A stretch of DNA of 64,000 nucleotides from JBBSJZ01 sp041751935. Lineage in GTDB: Bacteria; Planctomycetota; Planctomycetia; Pirellulales; Pirellulaceae. A model generated the notes under the pieces. The model was not told the DNA's origin, did no database searches, and saw only the letters and a list, made by a program, of their open reading frames with translations. The stretch covers positions 1 to 64,000 of the forward strand of contig JBGSIA010000225.1 of assembly GCA_041751935.1 (NCBI GenBank), given 5' to 3'. Position 1 is the first letter of the stretch. Each line of letters starts with the position of its first letter. This document shows, in pieces, positions 19,801 to 34,800 of the stretch. The position numbers and the translations under genes were made by a program.

Positions 19801-22800
19801 ATAAATCAAATTCCAGCAGGCCGGCGAAGTTCTGGTCACTAATCATGACGTTGTTCGCGACGAACGGCGCAATTGGGAACGGATTGCCCGTGGAGACATT
19901 GAATGTCTGGGCCGCGTTTGCGCGAATCGCGTAGGGATCCGTCGCATACGGAGAGACGCCGATGTAGTTGCCCGGTAAGCCATCGCCGAGTGACGTGTAT
20001 CGGAACCAACTCTCATTGCTCACAGCGGACAACGTACGATTGAACTTTGCGGGTTGGCCGGTCGCCTGATCAACCACATAGTCGCCACTGCCGGTGATGG
20101 TTTGATTGCCAAGTAGGTCGAACTGAGTCGGCAAAGAACCTTGTTGCGGTCGGCCGTGGATGACATACACACGCCCTGCATCAATTTTCAACGAACCGTT
20201 AACCACGTCTGCGGTCGATGCGCCCGACAACAGATCGTCGCGTCCATCCCCGTCAATGTCCGGTGCCAGTGACGACGAAATTCGATCGAGCACTCCTGAG
20301 CTGGAGTCCGAGGTGATCGTGACGTCTGCATCAAGGAGCAGGTCAAGTTGCGTTGCCAGAGCTGGGTCTGCGATATTCCAAAACAGGTAGACGGTACCGG
20401 TGATCGCAGTGCCGCCTGTCGAAGTGCGGATGGTTTCGAGTACCGCCAAGTCCGCTTGACCGTCGCCATCGAAATCACCAGAAACAGGTGTCAATGTAAT
20501 GTCAAGACCGCCTGTTGAACCACTACGACTGATCGTGCGAATCGAGCTGTTCACACCCGTGGCCGTACCGCCAAGGTGAATCGAAATCATTCGATCCGCA
20601 GAGGTGCCGGTAACTCGTGCCACTGTTGCAAAGTCGTCATAACCGTCCGGCGTCGGAGAGCTTGTGGTTGTCGTTCCAACGACCAACTTGCGGCCAATAT
20701 CGCCCAGAGCGAAGATATTATGCGTGCGGTTGGGATTAGCCGATGGCACAGTGAAAGTCTGCATCGCCGCGGATGCGATGCTGGTGTTTGCAAAACTCGT
20801 GCGGCCGGCGATCACCCATCCGTCAGTTCCACTGTTGATCGCAACATCGTCGAGTCCATCGCCGTTAACATCACCAACTCCCTCTGCGCGGTAGTTGAAG
20901 GTATTTGACGGCCCGCCGAAATAGCCCAGCGCAGTGAGCGACCCGGCCGATTGCCCATCGGCGGCGAGTAAACTGGCTCCAGAGAAAACCGTCAACAAGG
21001 GGATTTTTGGAGCTCCGAACACTCCAAAAGTTTGCTCTTCGAAGACGGCAAAGTCACGAGCTCCGCTACCGTTCCAATCCAGTCCAAAGACCTGGACTTG
21101 GAGAGACGGAAAGGCTTGTTGATTGAGCGGTGTAGCGCTACTGAGTCGAACGTGCTTGACGGCGTCCTGGTTGCTGACCGTCAGTTCCACGTCGTTTAGA
21201 TTTCGCGGCAGAAGCGGGCCACCATAAATGATTTCAAACTCTAGGACGGTGCTGCGACGATAAAACAACAAATCGTTTGTTCCCAGCGCGTCGCCGTCGA
21301 GATTCACCAACGATTCAGCCAAGTTGACGAGATTGGAACCAGGCACCGTTCGATCGACGATGATGTCAGCCCGATCACGGACATTATCGGAGCCATCAAA
21401 AGATTGAGGACCGTAAAAAATATAGTAGGCTTGATCACTTTCGATCGCAAAATCGTCGTGACGATCGCCGTTGATGTCGCCTAAATTGCGAGGAGTGCCA
21501 AGTCGCTCGTTGTTCAGCGTGCCCTCGATGACTGCGGCGCTTACGATATCGTGCGCTGCCGTCGTGGCGTCGCGCAGATTGAGCTGGCGAATTGGATTAG
21601 CAGGCAGGGTCGGTAGTGGAATCGCCAATTCGTACTGATACGAGTCGCTGAAGTCTGACGCAATGAAGGTAGCGGGATTGGCAACCAACGGCTTGCCGTA
21701 GTGAATCGTTAATTGTCGACCGGCGATGGTGTCCGCAATCGCGAAATCGTCCAGTTCATCCAAGTTGATGTCGCCGAGACTCGCAAAGAAAAACGATTGC
21801 AGATCCACCCCGGGTTCGTATAGCGGAGAGTGCGGTTCGATGACCAAATCCGGCTTGCTGAACAAATTCCCGCCGACCGTCGTTGCGCCATAGTATATTT
21901 CTCCAACCAAATGTTCTTCGTCAGTGCCGGCTTCGGTTACGCGTTGAACGTGGGCTCGTTTGATCACACCCAGTTCATCAGCACCGACGCCATCCAGGTT
22001 ACCCAGCGGCACCGCGTAGCCACTTGGAAGTTCTGTTACAACCGTACTGTCGCTCAATGAGAAAGTATGGCCTCCTGCGGAGATTGCACCGCCAGAGACG
22101 ATGTAAACAGGGTAGTCGCTCAGGTACTTGTTATTGAGTATCAGATCCGGAAACGCTCCGGCAGCATCGGGGATCACATTTCCGGCAGTGCTCAAATCAT
22201 AGGAAGACAACGAAGCACCGCTGATCGTCGCGAACTTGATTGTACTTGCCTGATAAGTCTCGCCTGGCGTCCAAGGATAGGCACCGCCGGAAAACACGAA
22301 CACCTTGTCACCATTGCCTGATCTGGCAATCGTGGCGAACTCTGGTTTACCATCATTGCCCGTCAAGTCGCCAATGGTCGCGACAGAATGTCCGATATCG
22401 TTGGTACCCGATCCCGCAATCCGCGCGAGTTGCGTGGAGGCTTGAAGCTCCACTCGTTCGATCCGCAGTTCTACATCGTCAACATAAAAACCTTCAAATT
22501 GGTTGTATAGGTCGTCGAGGCTGTCGAATTGGAATGCGATCTCAACCGAATCTGCCGAGCGTGTCCCTAAGTCAATCTCTGCGGTCTGCCACACGCCACT
22601 GTTTTCGATCAAGAAACCATCGTGGTTGCCATGCGCGATGCGAGTTCCATTGTCATCGAGAAAGCCAACGGAAGCTCGATCATACGCACCGATAGCGCCT
22701 TCGGTGGCGAGGAAATAGCTAAATGACAAACTGAGTCGAGCGCCCACCGGGGTCGATGCTAAGTCAAAGTTCTTAAATGCTTGACCCAACACTCGCTGCG

Positions 22801-25800
22801 GTAAACCTAGGGTGTCTTTGACATCGTATTTCCCTGTCGATTCATCACCGAAATACAAACTGTGAGTAGATGAATGATCTGAATCATCCGCGCGGCGGTC
22901 GGTCACATGCCACAAGGCATCAGGAGCTGCGCTTCCTGAGGTCGAATCGGGAAAAAAGATCTCATTGCGGAAATCAAAACCATCTAGACTAGCGGCAGCG
23001 CCGTCTTCGAAGTCATCGAGATGAAGCGGTGGTTGTTCGGACCAAACACGCCACCCCTTTGGATCAGAGTAGGGAACTCCTAGTAAAATATGAATCGAGC
23101 CACCTGCCAATTCGCGGCCATCACCAATCAATAGGTCATCGGCACCGTCACCATTGAGATCACCAGCGGTGGAAACTTTTAGATACGAGTCACTGGAGAA
23201 ATTGGTGTTGGCGAAACCAATCGCCGTAACGTCGGCCTGAGTCGCCGCGTCGATCGTCGCTGGCCAAGTCGCGCGTCCCAGCACGATGTACACCTTGCCG
23301 GGTTGATTGTTATCGACCGGATCGAAATCATCGACCACCGCGAAGTCACCGAACCCGTCAGCGTTAAAGTCCCCGGTGGCGATCACGCCCGAAATCACGT
23401 CGTCGTCTGGGGTCAGTCCTTCATAATTAAATGGTAGTTGCAGCAGCAGACTTGGCGTGCTCAGGTCGGTTCCACCGAAATAAACTTTGGCTAACCATGG
23501 CGTCGCACCGCTGTCTTGTACAAAGCCAATAAAGTCATCATAACCATCGCCGTTGAGATCACCCAATGGAACTGCCGCAGGACGAAACAACCCGTCTGTT
23601 GATTGCAAAACGACGTCCGCTGTGGCCGCGCCAACATGTACCGTCGAGCCCGCGCCAAGGAGGTTGAGTGCGTCAGCTTTGAAGGTCAAGGTATACGTTC
23701 CGAGCGCTTCAGGGGGACGCCCTGCGGTAGGATCGTCGACACTGATTCGGCCAGGTTCCAAGTGCAGGTAACGAGACGCCAAGTCACTGACACTGCTGAT
23801 TTCCATCGATTGGGCATAGGGACTGGTCAACCACAAGCCGATGCGAGTGTCTTGCACTCCCATTAGACCCACCGTGACCTGCGGAACATCCCCACCGCCC
23901 CGAGGAAATTGTTCATCGATCTGAGATTGTAAAAGCGTGAGGAGGCTATTTACACTCAATGAATAGCTCGCTGGGTTTGGCAGCGCAATGTTCTTGCTTG
24001 GTTCACCGTCTAGACTTAGAGCGAACGAAATGGCCGGGCCGGTGGTAACGTCAACGGGGAACACCGGACTGGTACTGACAAGTGCTCGATTGTTGACGTT
24101 GACGACGTGCAACATGTAGTACTCTGGGACGCCCGCGAACTGATCGATCGGCACCGGAACAAGGCCCGATCCAGGATCGGTATCGGTTGCCGCAAACAAG
24201 AACAACGTCCGATCTGGATTGGCGGGATTGACCACACCTTGAATGGTATCGTGGTAGCCGAATTTCGTTAGCACGCCGCCGAGAAAGCCGTTTGTCACCT
24301 CGGGCGAAGTGAACTGCAGGTCGAACATGCTGCGGAGTAATTGCGCCGCTTTGGCGGCACCGTAAGATTTCAAGCTTTCAGGCGTTCTAAATACGTACCA
24401 ATCACCGCGATCACCATAACTAAGCGACAAGTCATCCAGAACAATGTCGTCGTGAACCGGATCGGTACGTAGCGGTAGCAGACTATCTGTGAGCAGCGAC
24501 GCGTATGCCACCAGATCATTGGGATGTCCGGTCGAGAATTCGTAGCGATCGGGCAACAAGGATGCGGTACCACCTGCGATCCAGTCATCGCCAAAGTTAC
24601 CTGACAAATCGTCGTTGCCGCCGCCGCCGACAATCACATCAGCGTCATCACCGCCTTCGATGATGTCATCTCCCGCGCCGCCGAATAATCGATCGCTTCC
24701 GTCGCCGCCGCGGATCGTCAAGTTTGGATTGGCTCGCTGCGGCCGATCTTCGGGATCGATTCCCCATTCACTGCCACGGATCAGATACTCCGAATCCGCG
24801 TGAACCTCGTCGTTGCCCGCTCGCACATCGATAACGGTCTGCTCGGTACGGACGAAAGTGTAGTTGGCAAATTGTTGTGCGAAACCAGGCACGTCCGTGC
24901 GACCGAAAATGGTTTCCGTGATCCGGATCCCCAATACCTCTGCCTCTGGATTGGTCTGGCTGATTTCCAGCGATGCCGTACCACCGATTCTCACGGAGGA
25001 GAATACTAGCCTGCCTGCGCGCACTTCGACGATGACTTGAGCGGCTAAACCAGCCGTTGCAAACGCATCGTTGAGCTGTTGAACCAAGTCGTCAAATTGG
25101 CGATTAAGACTTGTACTGGCTTGCGTGACCACAATATTTTTGGAGACACCGTTGACGCTGATGGTGAACAACACGTCCCCGCCTAATCGTCCGGCCGATA
25201 AATAAGAACTAGCGCTCGTTGGCAAGTTTGCATAGTAAACTGCTGCGTCGGGATACAAAGCGGATACATCTTCATTGCGTACCGTGTCCCAAACTCGCGC
25301 AGTGAATTCGTAGCGGTGAAGCACCGTGTTCCAACGGATCGCCACGTTGTCGTTGATCGGATCTCCATGCGTATCAAGGTCTCCGCCCAGAAACAAAACC
25401 TGATCGTTGCCTTCACCGCCATCAAAGCGATCACTGTAAGTTGGAATGAATGTGGTTTGACCAGCGATTGTGATCGAGCGTTCGCCAGCTCGAGTCAGCG
25501 CCTGTTCGTCGGGCAGTATCTGATAGATGTCGTCGCCAGCTCCGCCCCAGATCAAGTCTCCCTTTTGCCGGTCAAAACCGCCGGAGAGCACATCGTTGCC
25601 TGTACCGCCAAAAATCCAATCCTCGCCAGGGCCACCTTGAACCACATCGTTACCGGAACCACCAAGAATCACGTCCTTGCGTACGATGCCATTGCGTGCG
25701 ATCAAGATGGGATCGGACAGATCGGCGACATTCCGACCCGATAAATCAAGTGTTGCTGCGCCGCCCATTCGCGGCACCAGTTCATATCGTGTCGGCCCCA

Positions 25801-28800
25801 CACCGGAAATCTCGATCCAATAAGAAACACTCTGCTTCAAGCCGGTCAGCGGCACTGAAACCGACTCGCCTGCGTTACCCGTTCGAGCGGTAACCGCATG
25901 TGCTGGGACGACAAACGGACTGGTTGCGTCAAGCGAATCGTAGACAGTGATGGTTGTGGGACCAGCGGCCTCAAACAAGTTGACCAACAGCTCGTCACCC
26001 GCAATAACGTCACGCGTTAATTGGAATTGATACCAAGCCGCGTCCGAGCCGGCACGAAGCGATCGACCCTGAATTGAACTGAAACTGTCAAGCGGCGCGC
26101 TCAATGTCGCTGTCGTACCTTGTGAATTATTGGCCGCTGTGCCGACGACAAACTCAATCTCATAGATCGTTGGGATTAAGTCCGTATGTACCTCGAGGAA
26201 GTAGTCGACATTCGGCAATAAGCCGGTGATCGCGGACAGTCGAATGACTCCATCAACCGAATCGCTTTCAGGCACCTGGTTAATGCCGTCCGCGCTGACG
26301 AGGCGCGCCGTTAGGCGATCGCTCGAAGACAGACTGCGAATACGAATCTCCTCGGCAGCACCCGGTGTGCCAGCGAACTGCAAACGATACCAGTCAATGT
26401 CGGTTGGACTATCAATGGTGAGTCCTGTGAAAAGATTCTCGCTTGCCAATACACCGAAGTCGTAAGCATGTAAGAAATCCCCGTTTCCGATACCGTTATC
26501 TCGGCTATCCGTTTGGTCGATCAGGATGGGACTGCCAGAAACATAGACGACTTGGTCGTCGCCATCGCCTGCATCGGTCCAGACTGACTTCACCACCGTG
26601 GGGCCAACCGTGATCTGATCGTTACCGTCCAAGGCATCAATGATGATCGCCGAAAAGTCTCCCTCGCCAGGCAGCAGGCTTTGCAATCCATGCGAGCCAA
26701 CGAAGCCGATGGTCGCAGCCAACTCAGCGGTCAGTCCTAATGCGCCGATTGCCGTTTCATTGGCGGATATAACGACCAGCGATCCAGTCGAAGCACCTTG
26801 CATCCCGACACGTATGAAACTGATTCGGTCGCCGTTCGGTCTCGCGCTCAATATCGCGGCCAACCCAGCAGCACTTAGCGCATCGTTCATGTCACTAGCA
26901 AGATCGAGCAATGATTGATTGTTCAACGTTGCCGAAGCGGAAAGCGAAATCGCTGTTACCAGACCGTCGATGGCAAAGGTGAATTCAGCATCAGGCAGTG
27001 GTAAATTGCTGGTATCGACCAAGCGACCGTTGGTGGGAGCCGCAGTCGTTCCGGTTAACGCTAACCCGTAATATGAATCGTTGGGACTCCAGATCAGCTT
27101 TCCGCTTGCGTCGCGGGCGTCAAAGTCCAACCGAACCTGAGCATCGAAGGTGAAGTTTCCGTTGTTTTCCGTCAGTCGCGTGATGAGGTGATGACCTTGC
27201 AGCACGCCTGGCTCGGTAACGAAGTCAACGGAAATCGAGTCGTTCAGGTTGGTACCGCCGTAGTACCAGACTTTGTTGGTGCGGCGCGCGTACTTCTTCC
27301 ACTCATCCCCAGCCAGTCCTCCGTCGATTGATTCGAATAGCTTTCCGCTTCGATCGTACAAGCGATCGGGATCACTTTGCGGCCCTTCGTTGCCGTACAA
27401 GAAGTCCAGCCCCGTGCCTCCGTACAGTTCATCACCGCCGTAAACCGCCAACGCATTGTCGCTGCCCAAAACGCGATTGAGTCCGGTATCTTCGAGGCGA
27501 TAGGCGGAACGCTTGGGACCAGGGATGTCATCGTCAACGTCCAGAATCCCATTGGGGATCACGTTTCCTTGAGCGTCGATAGCGCCGAAGTGATCACCGC
27601 TGTCGCTTTGCAGCACGCCCATGGTATCGACGAAGATTCCGAAGTCTTCGACGCGATTGATGACCAATGAATTGGCCGGTGCAACCAAAGTGATTCGGTC
27701 GCCGACCAGCGCGGCGCTGATGTAGCCTTCTGATCCACCAGCAATCAGCGCGGCGTTGACATCATCGACTAAGTCTTCGCGAGTTTCATTACTTTGATCA
27801 GCGGTGATCGTGACGATGTAGGTGTAAATCGAATCGCCCGTCACTCGGAAAGAAGCGTCATGGTCCAAGCGACCGTTGGACGGTAGCGGCATGCGACCAG
27901 TCAACGTCGCTACACCGTCCAACGCAGTTGCCGACTGCCCATCATCGAATTGCAAGTCACCCAATCCCTTGTCCGGATGGAACGACCAAGCGATCAATTC
28001 ATTTTGACCTTGGCCACCGAGCAAATCGTCATTGCCTTGACCGCCAAAGATACGATCGAAATCGGTCCGTAAACCAAATCCTGGCCCGCCATCACCCCAC
28101 AACTGATCGTCACCTGCAAAACCGTAGATCGTGTCGCTGTCAAAACCGCCGTCGATGCGGTCGCGTGCATTGGTACCACGCAGCGTATCATTCCCCGGTC
28201 CGCCATCGAGCACTCCGATGAAATCATCGCTGCGTTCATCCAGGTCGGAAACATCCAGTGGCTTTTGATTAATACTAACGCCCCCGACGGTTACGATGAA
28301 ACCGTCTTCGATCAGCAACGAGTTATCTTCACCAATGAATCCCAATTCATCGTCGCCACCTAAGCCAGCAATGCGAAACTGTTCGACCAGCGGTGCGCCG
28401 TTGTCGTCTTGCTTGTCAAAGAAGTCACGCCAATCGGCGGTGAAGAAGCGAGTATCACTGCCGGCGGTCAAGCTAATTGCCAGCTTCGTCGCATCAAACC
28501 GCATCGAACCATCGGGATGGTTAAAGGTGTACCGCACTTGTCCCAAACGAATGGTATCCGCGACATCGCTGCCTTCGATCTGCAGAATATCGGTCGCGTT
28601 GTCATCGGGGGTATCACCCTGGGCGATGTTGCCGAAGTGACCATCAAAGCTTTCGCTATGGCCATCGGGAATGGGACCGTATTCAAAACTGGTATCGAGC
28701 ACGAGAATGTCGATGCCGCTACCTCCATACAGCACATCCACGCCATTTTGACCCTCCAGCCAATCGGAATCAAACCCGCCCCAGATCGTGTCGTCGCCTC

Positions 28801-31800
28801 CGCCGCCGTAGAGCTTGTCTTCGCCGCTGCCACCGTAGATCGTGTCGTTGCCGCCTAAGATTGAACGTAGGGAGTACGGTGCATAACTGGGACCGACGAT
28901 GGCATCGCCTTCAATCGTTTCATTGCCAGCATCACCGTACAGCGTTTCACTGCGGATACTGCCGTAGATCCAGTCGCCGCCGCTGCCGCCGTGCAATTCA
29001 TCACCCTGCAAATCCTTCTCGGCGGCGACATCAATCGCGTACGAGAATCCATACAAATAGTCGATGCCGTCACCACCAAACAATCGTTGACCAACGAGCG
29101 AATCCGTGAGTGTGCCGTCGGCTTTGCCCGCGTCACCAAAAAGATGATCGGTACCGGCATCGCCAAACAGTTGATCGATACCGTCACCACCGCGCAGCAC
29201 ATCGTCACCGCTGCCGCCGCGAATCACATCGTCGCCGCTGCCACCAAGTATCCGATCGTACCCTGAGCCGCCATCAACGAAGTCGCCATCGCTGCCGCCA
29301 TCGAGGTCGTCATTGCCGCCACCGCCGAAGACCCAGTCGGTTCCGCCACCGCCGGTGATACGGTCGTCACCGTCATTGACTTGACCTTCGACCGACAATC
29401 CGGCCAAGATGCTGGGCACCAATTGCTGCATGCCGCTGGTAATGCTCCAAATCTGATCCGTAAAATTTGTAGGAAAGCTGAGTGCCGAACTATTACGGCT
29501 AAACGCAGTTGCGCCGATCACTTCGTTGCCACCCCACAACACGTCTGAGCCTGCACCACCATCGATCATGTCGACACCTGTGCCACCCACGACGAAGTCA
29601 TCATCGTCACCCGATTCGATGTGATCATCACCACCACCACCCAGCGCGATGTCGTTACCTACACCGGTGCGAATGTTGTCATTGCCCGCTTCTCCGTAGA
29701 CGACGTCATCGCCCAACGCGGTATCGATAATATCGTTCCCATCTCCGGCATAGACGATGTCATTGCCAGCCAAAGAGTAGACCGTATCACTACTCGCTCC
29801 GGCGTAAACGATATCCGGACCAAGGTCACCAAAGATGCGGTCTTGATGTCCTTCCTCAGTTTCGCCCCCAAGCTGGCTGTCGCCGTAGACGATATTCGCA
29901 TCCGAAGCAGCACCGCCACCAAGTTCGTTCACGCCGGCATAGATCAAGTCGGCTTGGGGACCACCGACAATGAGATCACTACCTTGTAGAGCGTAAACTG
30001 TATCACTGCCCAAGCCGGCATCGATTGCGTCACCACCGATGTCTCCATAGATCGCATCGGCTTCATCGGTAACCGATCCAGGAGCCGATCCGCTTTCGGC
30101 ATCACCGAACACCGTGTTCAGATCGCTGGTCGTTCCGCCGCCGGAAGCCGACGAACCAGCATAAATCGTATCGCGTCCCCAATTACCGACGAGCCGATCA
30201 CTTCCTGACCCACCGTAGACGATGTCGTTGCCAAGTCCGGCATCGATTGTGTCACTGCCGGCCAAACCAAACAAGCGATCCTCGCCACTGCCGCCGAAAA
30301 TGAGATCGGCACCTATATCACCGCAGACCACGTCGATGCCTTCACCGGCGTCAATGAAGTGCACCGAATTCGGGTCGCCGCCAACTTCCGAAATTCCCGC
30401 GAGGATACGGTCATTCCCCGCTTCGCCAAACAACGTGTCGCTGCCCAGTCCACCTTGGACGTAGTCGTTGCCAGCACTGCCGTGAATCGTGTCGTTATGT
30501 CGACCGCCGTCCAGGTAATCGTCGCCGTCATTGCCCTCGAGGTAGTCATTGGCCAGTCCACCTTCGAGAAAATCGTTGCCCGCACCACCGTACAAACGAT
30601 CGACACCATCGTCGCCAATGAGTGTATCTTTGCCATCGTCTCCGAAAAGCTGATCGTCGCCGGAGCCACCGTCAGCACGGTCGTCCCCCTTGCCGCCAAC
30701 GACCTGATCGTTGCCGGTTTCACCGTATAGTTTGTCGTTGCCGTCGCCGCCATCGATCGTATCGTTGCCGGAAGCACCCGACAGATGATCGTCACCTTCA
30801 TCGCCGTATAACTTGTCGTTGCCTATGCCACCGCGAAGTTGGTCACGCCCTTTGCCGCCGTGCAGATCATCGTCGGCGCGCCCGCCGACCAGCAGGTCGT
30901 CGCCATCGTCGCCGTAGAGCAGTACGTTACTTCCAGCCGATCCGGCATCGATCGAGTCGTTGCCCGTGCCTCCGTGAATCGTGGCCGGGCCACCGCCTAA
31001 ATCGAAGCTGTCGTCACCTTCACCGCCAAACAATTCAATCGGTAGGCCGATCGTTGCAGCAATCTGAATCGAATCATTGCCGCGACCCATATCGCCAACG
31101 ATCGAGTTCACACCATTAAAAATCTGTTGCTTGCCGCGAGCCTTGACAATGATGCTGCCCGCGTCGCCACCGGTGAGCCGATAGTCGTCGTCGCCGGACG
31201 GATCGAACAGCAACGTCAACACACCGTTGTTCAAAGCAGCGAGTTCGGGATTATTAGTGGCCGTACAGTGATGATTGAACTCGACAAGCGTGGCACTGGC
31301 GATCTCGAATTCATCCGAAAAGACCGTTAGTCCCAAAGCCTCGATATCGACGTAGATCGAGGCGCCGGCGGTGACTTTGCCGTGTAAGTCAACGAGGCAT
31401 TCGAAGCCTTGATCGACAATCTCCGCGAATTCGGAGGGATGAATTCGGCCACTATTGTTCGGATCGTTAAGATTGAGCCCTACATTCGCGTAGACGCCCC
31501 CCTTGGCACCAACTTCGATGTCAACGGCTCCTAGATCTGCTCCCGCGAACGCACCGACTTCGATTGCTCCGGTAAGCGTCAACTCATCAACATCCGCGCC
31601 GGTTCCGTCGGCATTGAGACGATCGGAAACGTAGAATCCATCGAAGATGTCTAGGGCATCATTTGATCCAACAAACTTGGCGAGACCCGATGCATCAAAG
31701 CCGAATCCGATCTGTGCGTCGACCTCGATGCCGCCGTTCAAGAACGCGGTCAAGAACGGAGGGAAAATCGGAATCTGCAATTCGATTATCGCATCAACTT

Positions 31801-34800
31801 CAAGCTTGGGCGTTTGAAATGCGAAGAACACGATGCCTTCTGGGTTGCCGCCCAACAGCGCCTGCAAGATCGACAACGGCTTATCGAGAATCGGGAAGCT
31901 TAAACCACCTTCGCTGCTGCCGACGTCCGCCGCCTCGCCTCCCAATGAGTGCGATGAGCTCAAGAACGCCGCCACATCGCCGACAACGGGAATGTTATTC
32001 AGCGCGCCGGCGATTTGTCCCAGCGCTGTTCCGTCCAGTGACGCCAAAGCTTGCTCGCGAACATCCAATCCGGGCACGCCACCCACTCCGGAGAGATTGA
32101 AACTACCGACATCAATCACCAAGCTACCCAGCGACTTTGCATTGTCCGCTAAATCAGATAGTTGCTTGGCAACATTGATGAACTTCTTGGCGAGGCGAAT
32201 TTGATCAGCGGTTTCGGGACTACCGAACGATGTGTAGACCTCTGCCAAATCCAACAGCGTGAAGGGGCTGCCGAGCAGATCAGAAACGACGGGCAAGGGC
32301 GTGCTGAGCAAATCGATAACGGGTTGGATCGGTGTCAGGATGTCATCGATTGTGCCAAGGATCGGCGCCAACAACTTGGAGATTGCTTGCCCAGCATCGA
32401 TGGTGATATTGTTCAGTGCGAGCGTTGGCGAACCACCAAAACTGTTTTCCGCTGATTGCGTCGAGGCGTTAACGAACGTCCAATCCAAATTGAAGTCCGC
32501 ACCGATCGATGGGAAATCGGCGTTTCCACCAAAGCTGGCGACGAGCTTTAAATTCAAGTCGGCGACTCCCGTGAAGCGGGCATCCACGACTTGAGTAAAG
32601 CTGGTAGCGGACGTCAACTCGGCGAGCGTTAAGCGACCGTCACCCGATGGATCTTTCAAATCGACCGCGATTTGACCGGAAACGTGACTTGGTGCTGTAG
32701 GATCATCCGACGCATCGACTTGCAAGAAGCCCAGCGTTCCAACGCCATGGAAATCGGGAATCAATGCATCAATATTGATTTTTAATTCATCCTTGGCCGC
32801 CGTCGCCAGGAAGAAACCTTGCGTCTTGCTGATCCCAAAACCGAAGCTCCAGGTGAAGCCGGCTTTCACCTGCACGCCACCGTCGAGGTCCAATCCGATC
32901 AATGGCAAGCCGAGATCAAAATCGATCGGTTCATTGACCAGTGTGGCGGTTTGACCGAGCGTCATATCGATGCGAATTTCACTCGTGCCCGAGTTGATCA
33001 CTCCCGGTGACAAAACGATATCATCGATCTGCACACCGTTGCCGTTGCGATCATGCAGCCAGTTCAATCCGCCGGGCCCAACGGCTTCGTAAATTTTTTG
33101 ACGCAGTACGTCGGTGGTCAGATCACCGGCTTGGTCAAAGTTGTTTTTGACACGGTCGCGCAGGTCCTTGATGAAGTTCGTGGCGTCTTTCAGTTGGTCA
33201 CCGATTAACGGCAGCTTGGCTAGGTATGCCGTTGAATCCAACGCTGTATCGAGGACATCGAAAAACGTATCCCAGCCGTCACTGAAACCATCGATGGCTC
33301 CGCCCAGACTTAACTCACTAAAGATTGCTGAGAAGTTTGGTACCGCACTGGGCAGTGGTGGGCTGGCGAGATCATCGAGACTGAACTGCCAAGCGAGATT
33401 GGGCGCTAACGGGTCCAGGACCGTTACGTTGTCCTTCTTGAAAATAGGCAACTGCAGATTCATCTGTCCCGTGACTGCGGGTGTGGACAAATTGCTCGAA
33501 GCGAAATCGTTGAAATAGATGCGACCGCCGACACCACCTGTCAAACCAACCGTTAGCGTAGCGCGATCGGCTGGGTTTGCTGTCGTTTCCAGTGCTCCGT
33601 CGCTGTCCAGGACCAAGAACCCGTTGTTACTCGATCCGTTGCCGATTGAAATCCCAAGCGGACCGACGGCGGCGTTGAAATGGATATTGGAGCCATAGAT
33701 CTTGGCACTTAGCGTAGCGGTCGTGGTATCATAGATGAACGGACGAGGATCATTCGGATTAGTTAGCTCAATTCCAAAATCGAGATTAAAGCTCGCGCCG
33801 ACAGAAACATCAAACATCGCCATGCCACGCGCATCGACCAGCGTGCTGACACCGGGAATCCCCAGTGCGGCGAGGTCCAAGTTCAATTGTCGTAGGGCTG
33901 TGTAAGTTGGGTTGTAATCGATCTCGACGCGCAGTGCATGACCGTCACGCGACAACTCGACCGTCGACCCATCGCCAGGCGTGACGGGGATCGAAAGCGC
34001 CTTCTCGACGGCGGTCTCCAGTTTCTCCTCGAGCGTGAGTAGCGAATCGATGGCATCGTCCCCGAAGTCATCCATGGCATCGCGAAACTTCTTCGCCGCA
34101 CCGACCAAGCCACCAAGCGACTCGTTAAGCAATGGAATTTTGTCGTGGAGAAAGGGCACCTGCTCGATCTGGTCCAAGTAGTCGGCGACTTGGTCGAGCA
34201 AGCTGTTGAGCGACGCTTGGTTGATGGCACCGAGTTCGCGGAGCGGTTCTAGTGCCGGACCGAAGTTGACTGTGAGCGAATTTGGATCACTCAAGTCATT
34301 CCACGTGATTGTAAGGCCAGGATTAGCCGAGACCGTTTCCGATGGCAGTGTGGCGTTGGCAGGTAAAGAAAAACTCGCTGACCCGCCATGGACCGGCGCA
34401 TTTGCCACAGTGCCGATGTCTTTCAGGCCCTGCTGCAATTCGGTGAACGTTAGCTTGCCGTCGTTATTGGGATCCTTCAGGGTTACATTGAACGTTTCCT
34501 CGCTGGCTCCGGTGCCGGCCGTCGCTGCGGTGTTGCCATTGCCAAGTGATATGAAAATAAGATTCAGATTGCCGGTTGCATCGACGTCCTCCGCCGTGAG
34601 CGTCGCGGTTCCCGATAGTGTGGGTACATTGCTTCCGGATGCTACCAGGTACGCATGATTGCCGAGCGAATCGCCGTGCAGGGCGACGCCTTCAATGGTG
34701 AAATTACCCTCAGTGTCAGGCTCGTCGTTTGTGGCCAAGATACCCAAGCCAACACCGCCGAGGCCAACCAGTGAACCGTTGATTCCCTTGATCGAAAATC

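Noticed and set aside
29110..29730. Plus-strand frames rich in Arg, His and Cys
   Set aside because: They are antisense readings of RTX codons (GGxGxD), which force CCG/CAT/CGT patterns. No start context or independent motif supports them.
28700..31100. Dense short repeats on the plus strand resembling a CRISPR or satellite array
   Set aside because: They are the reverse complement of RTX nonapeptide codons inside the giant frame; unit length is about 27 bp and there are no unique spacers of constant length.
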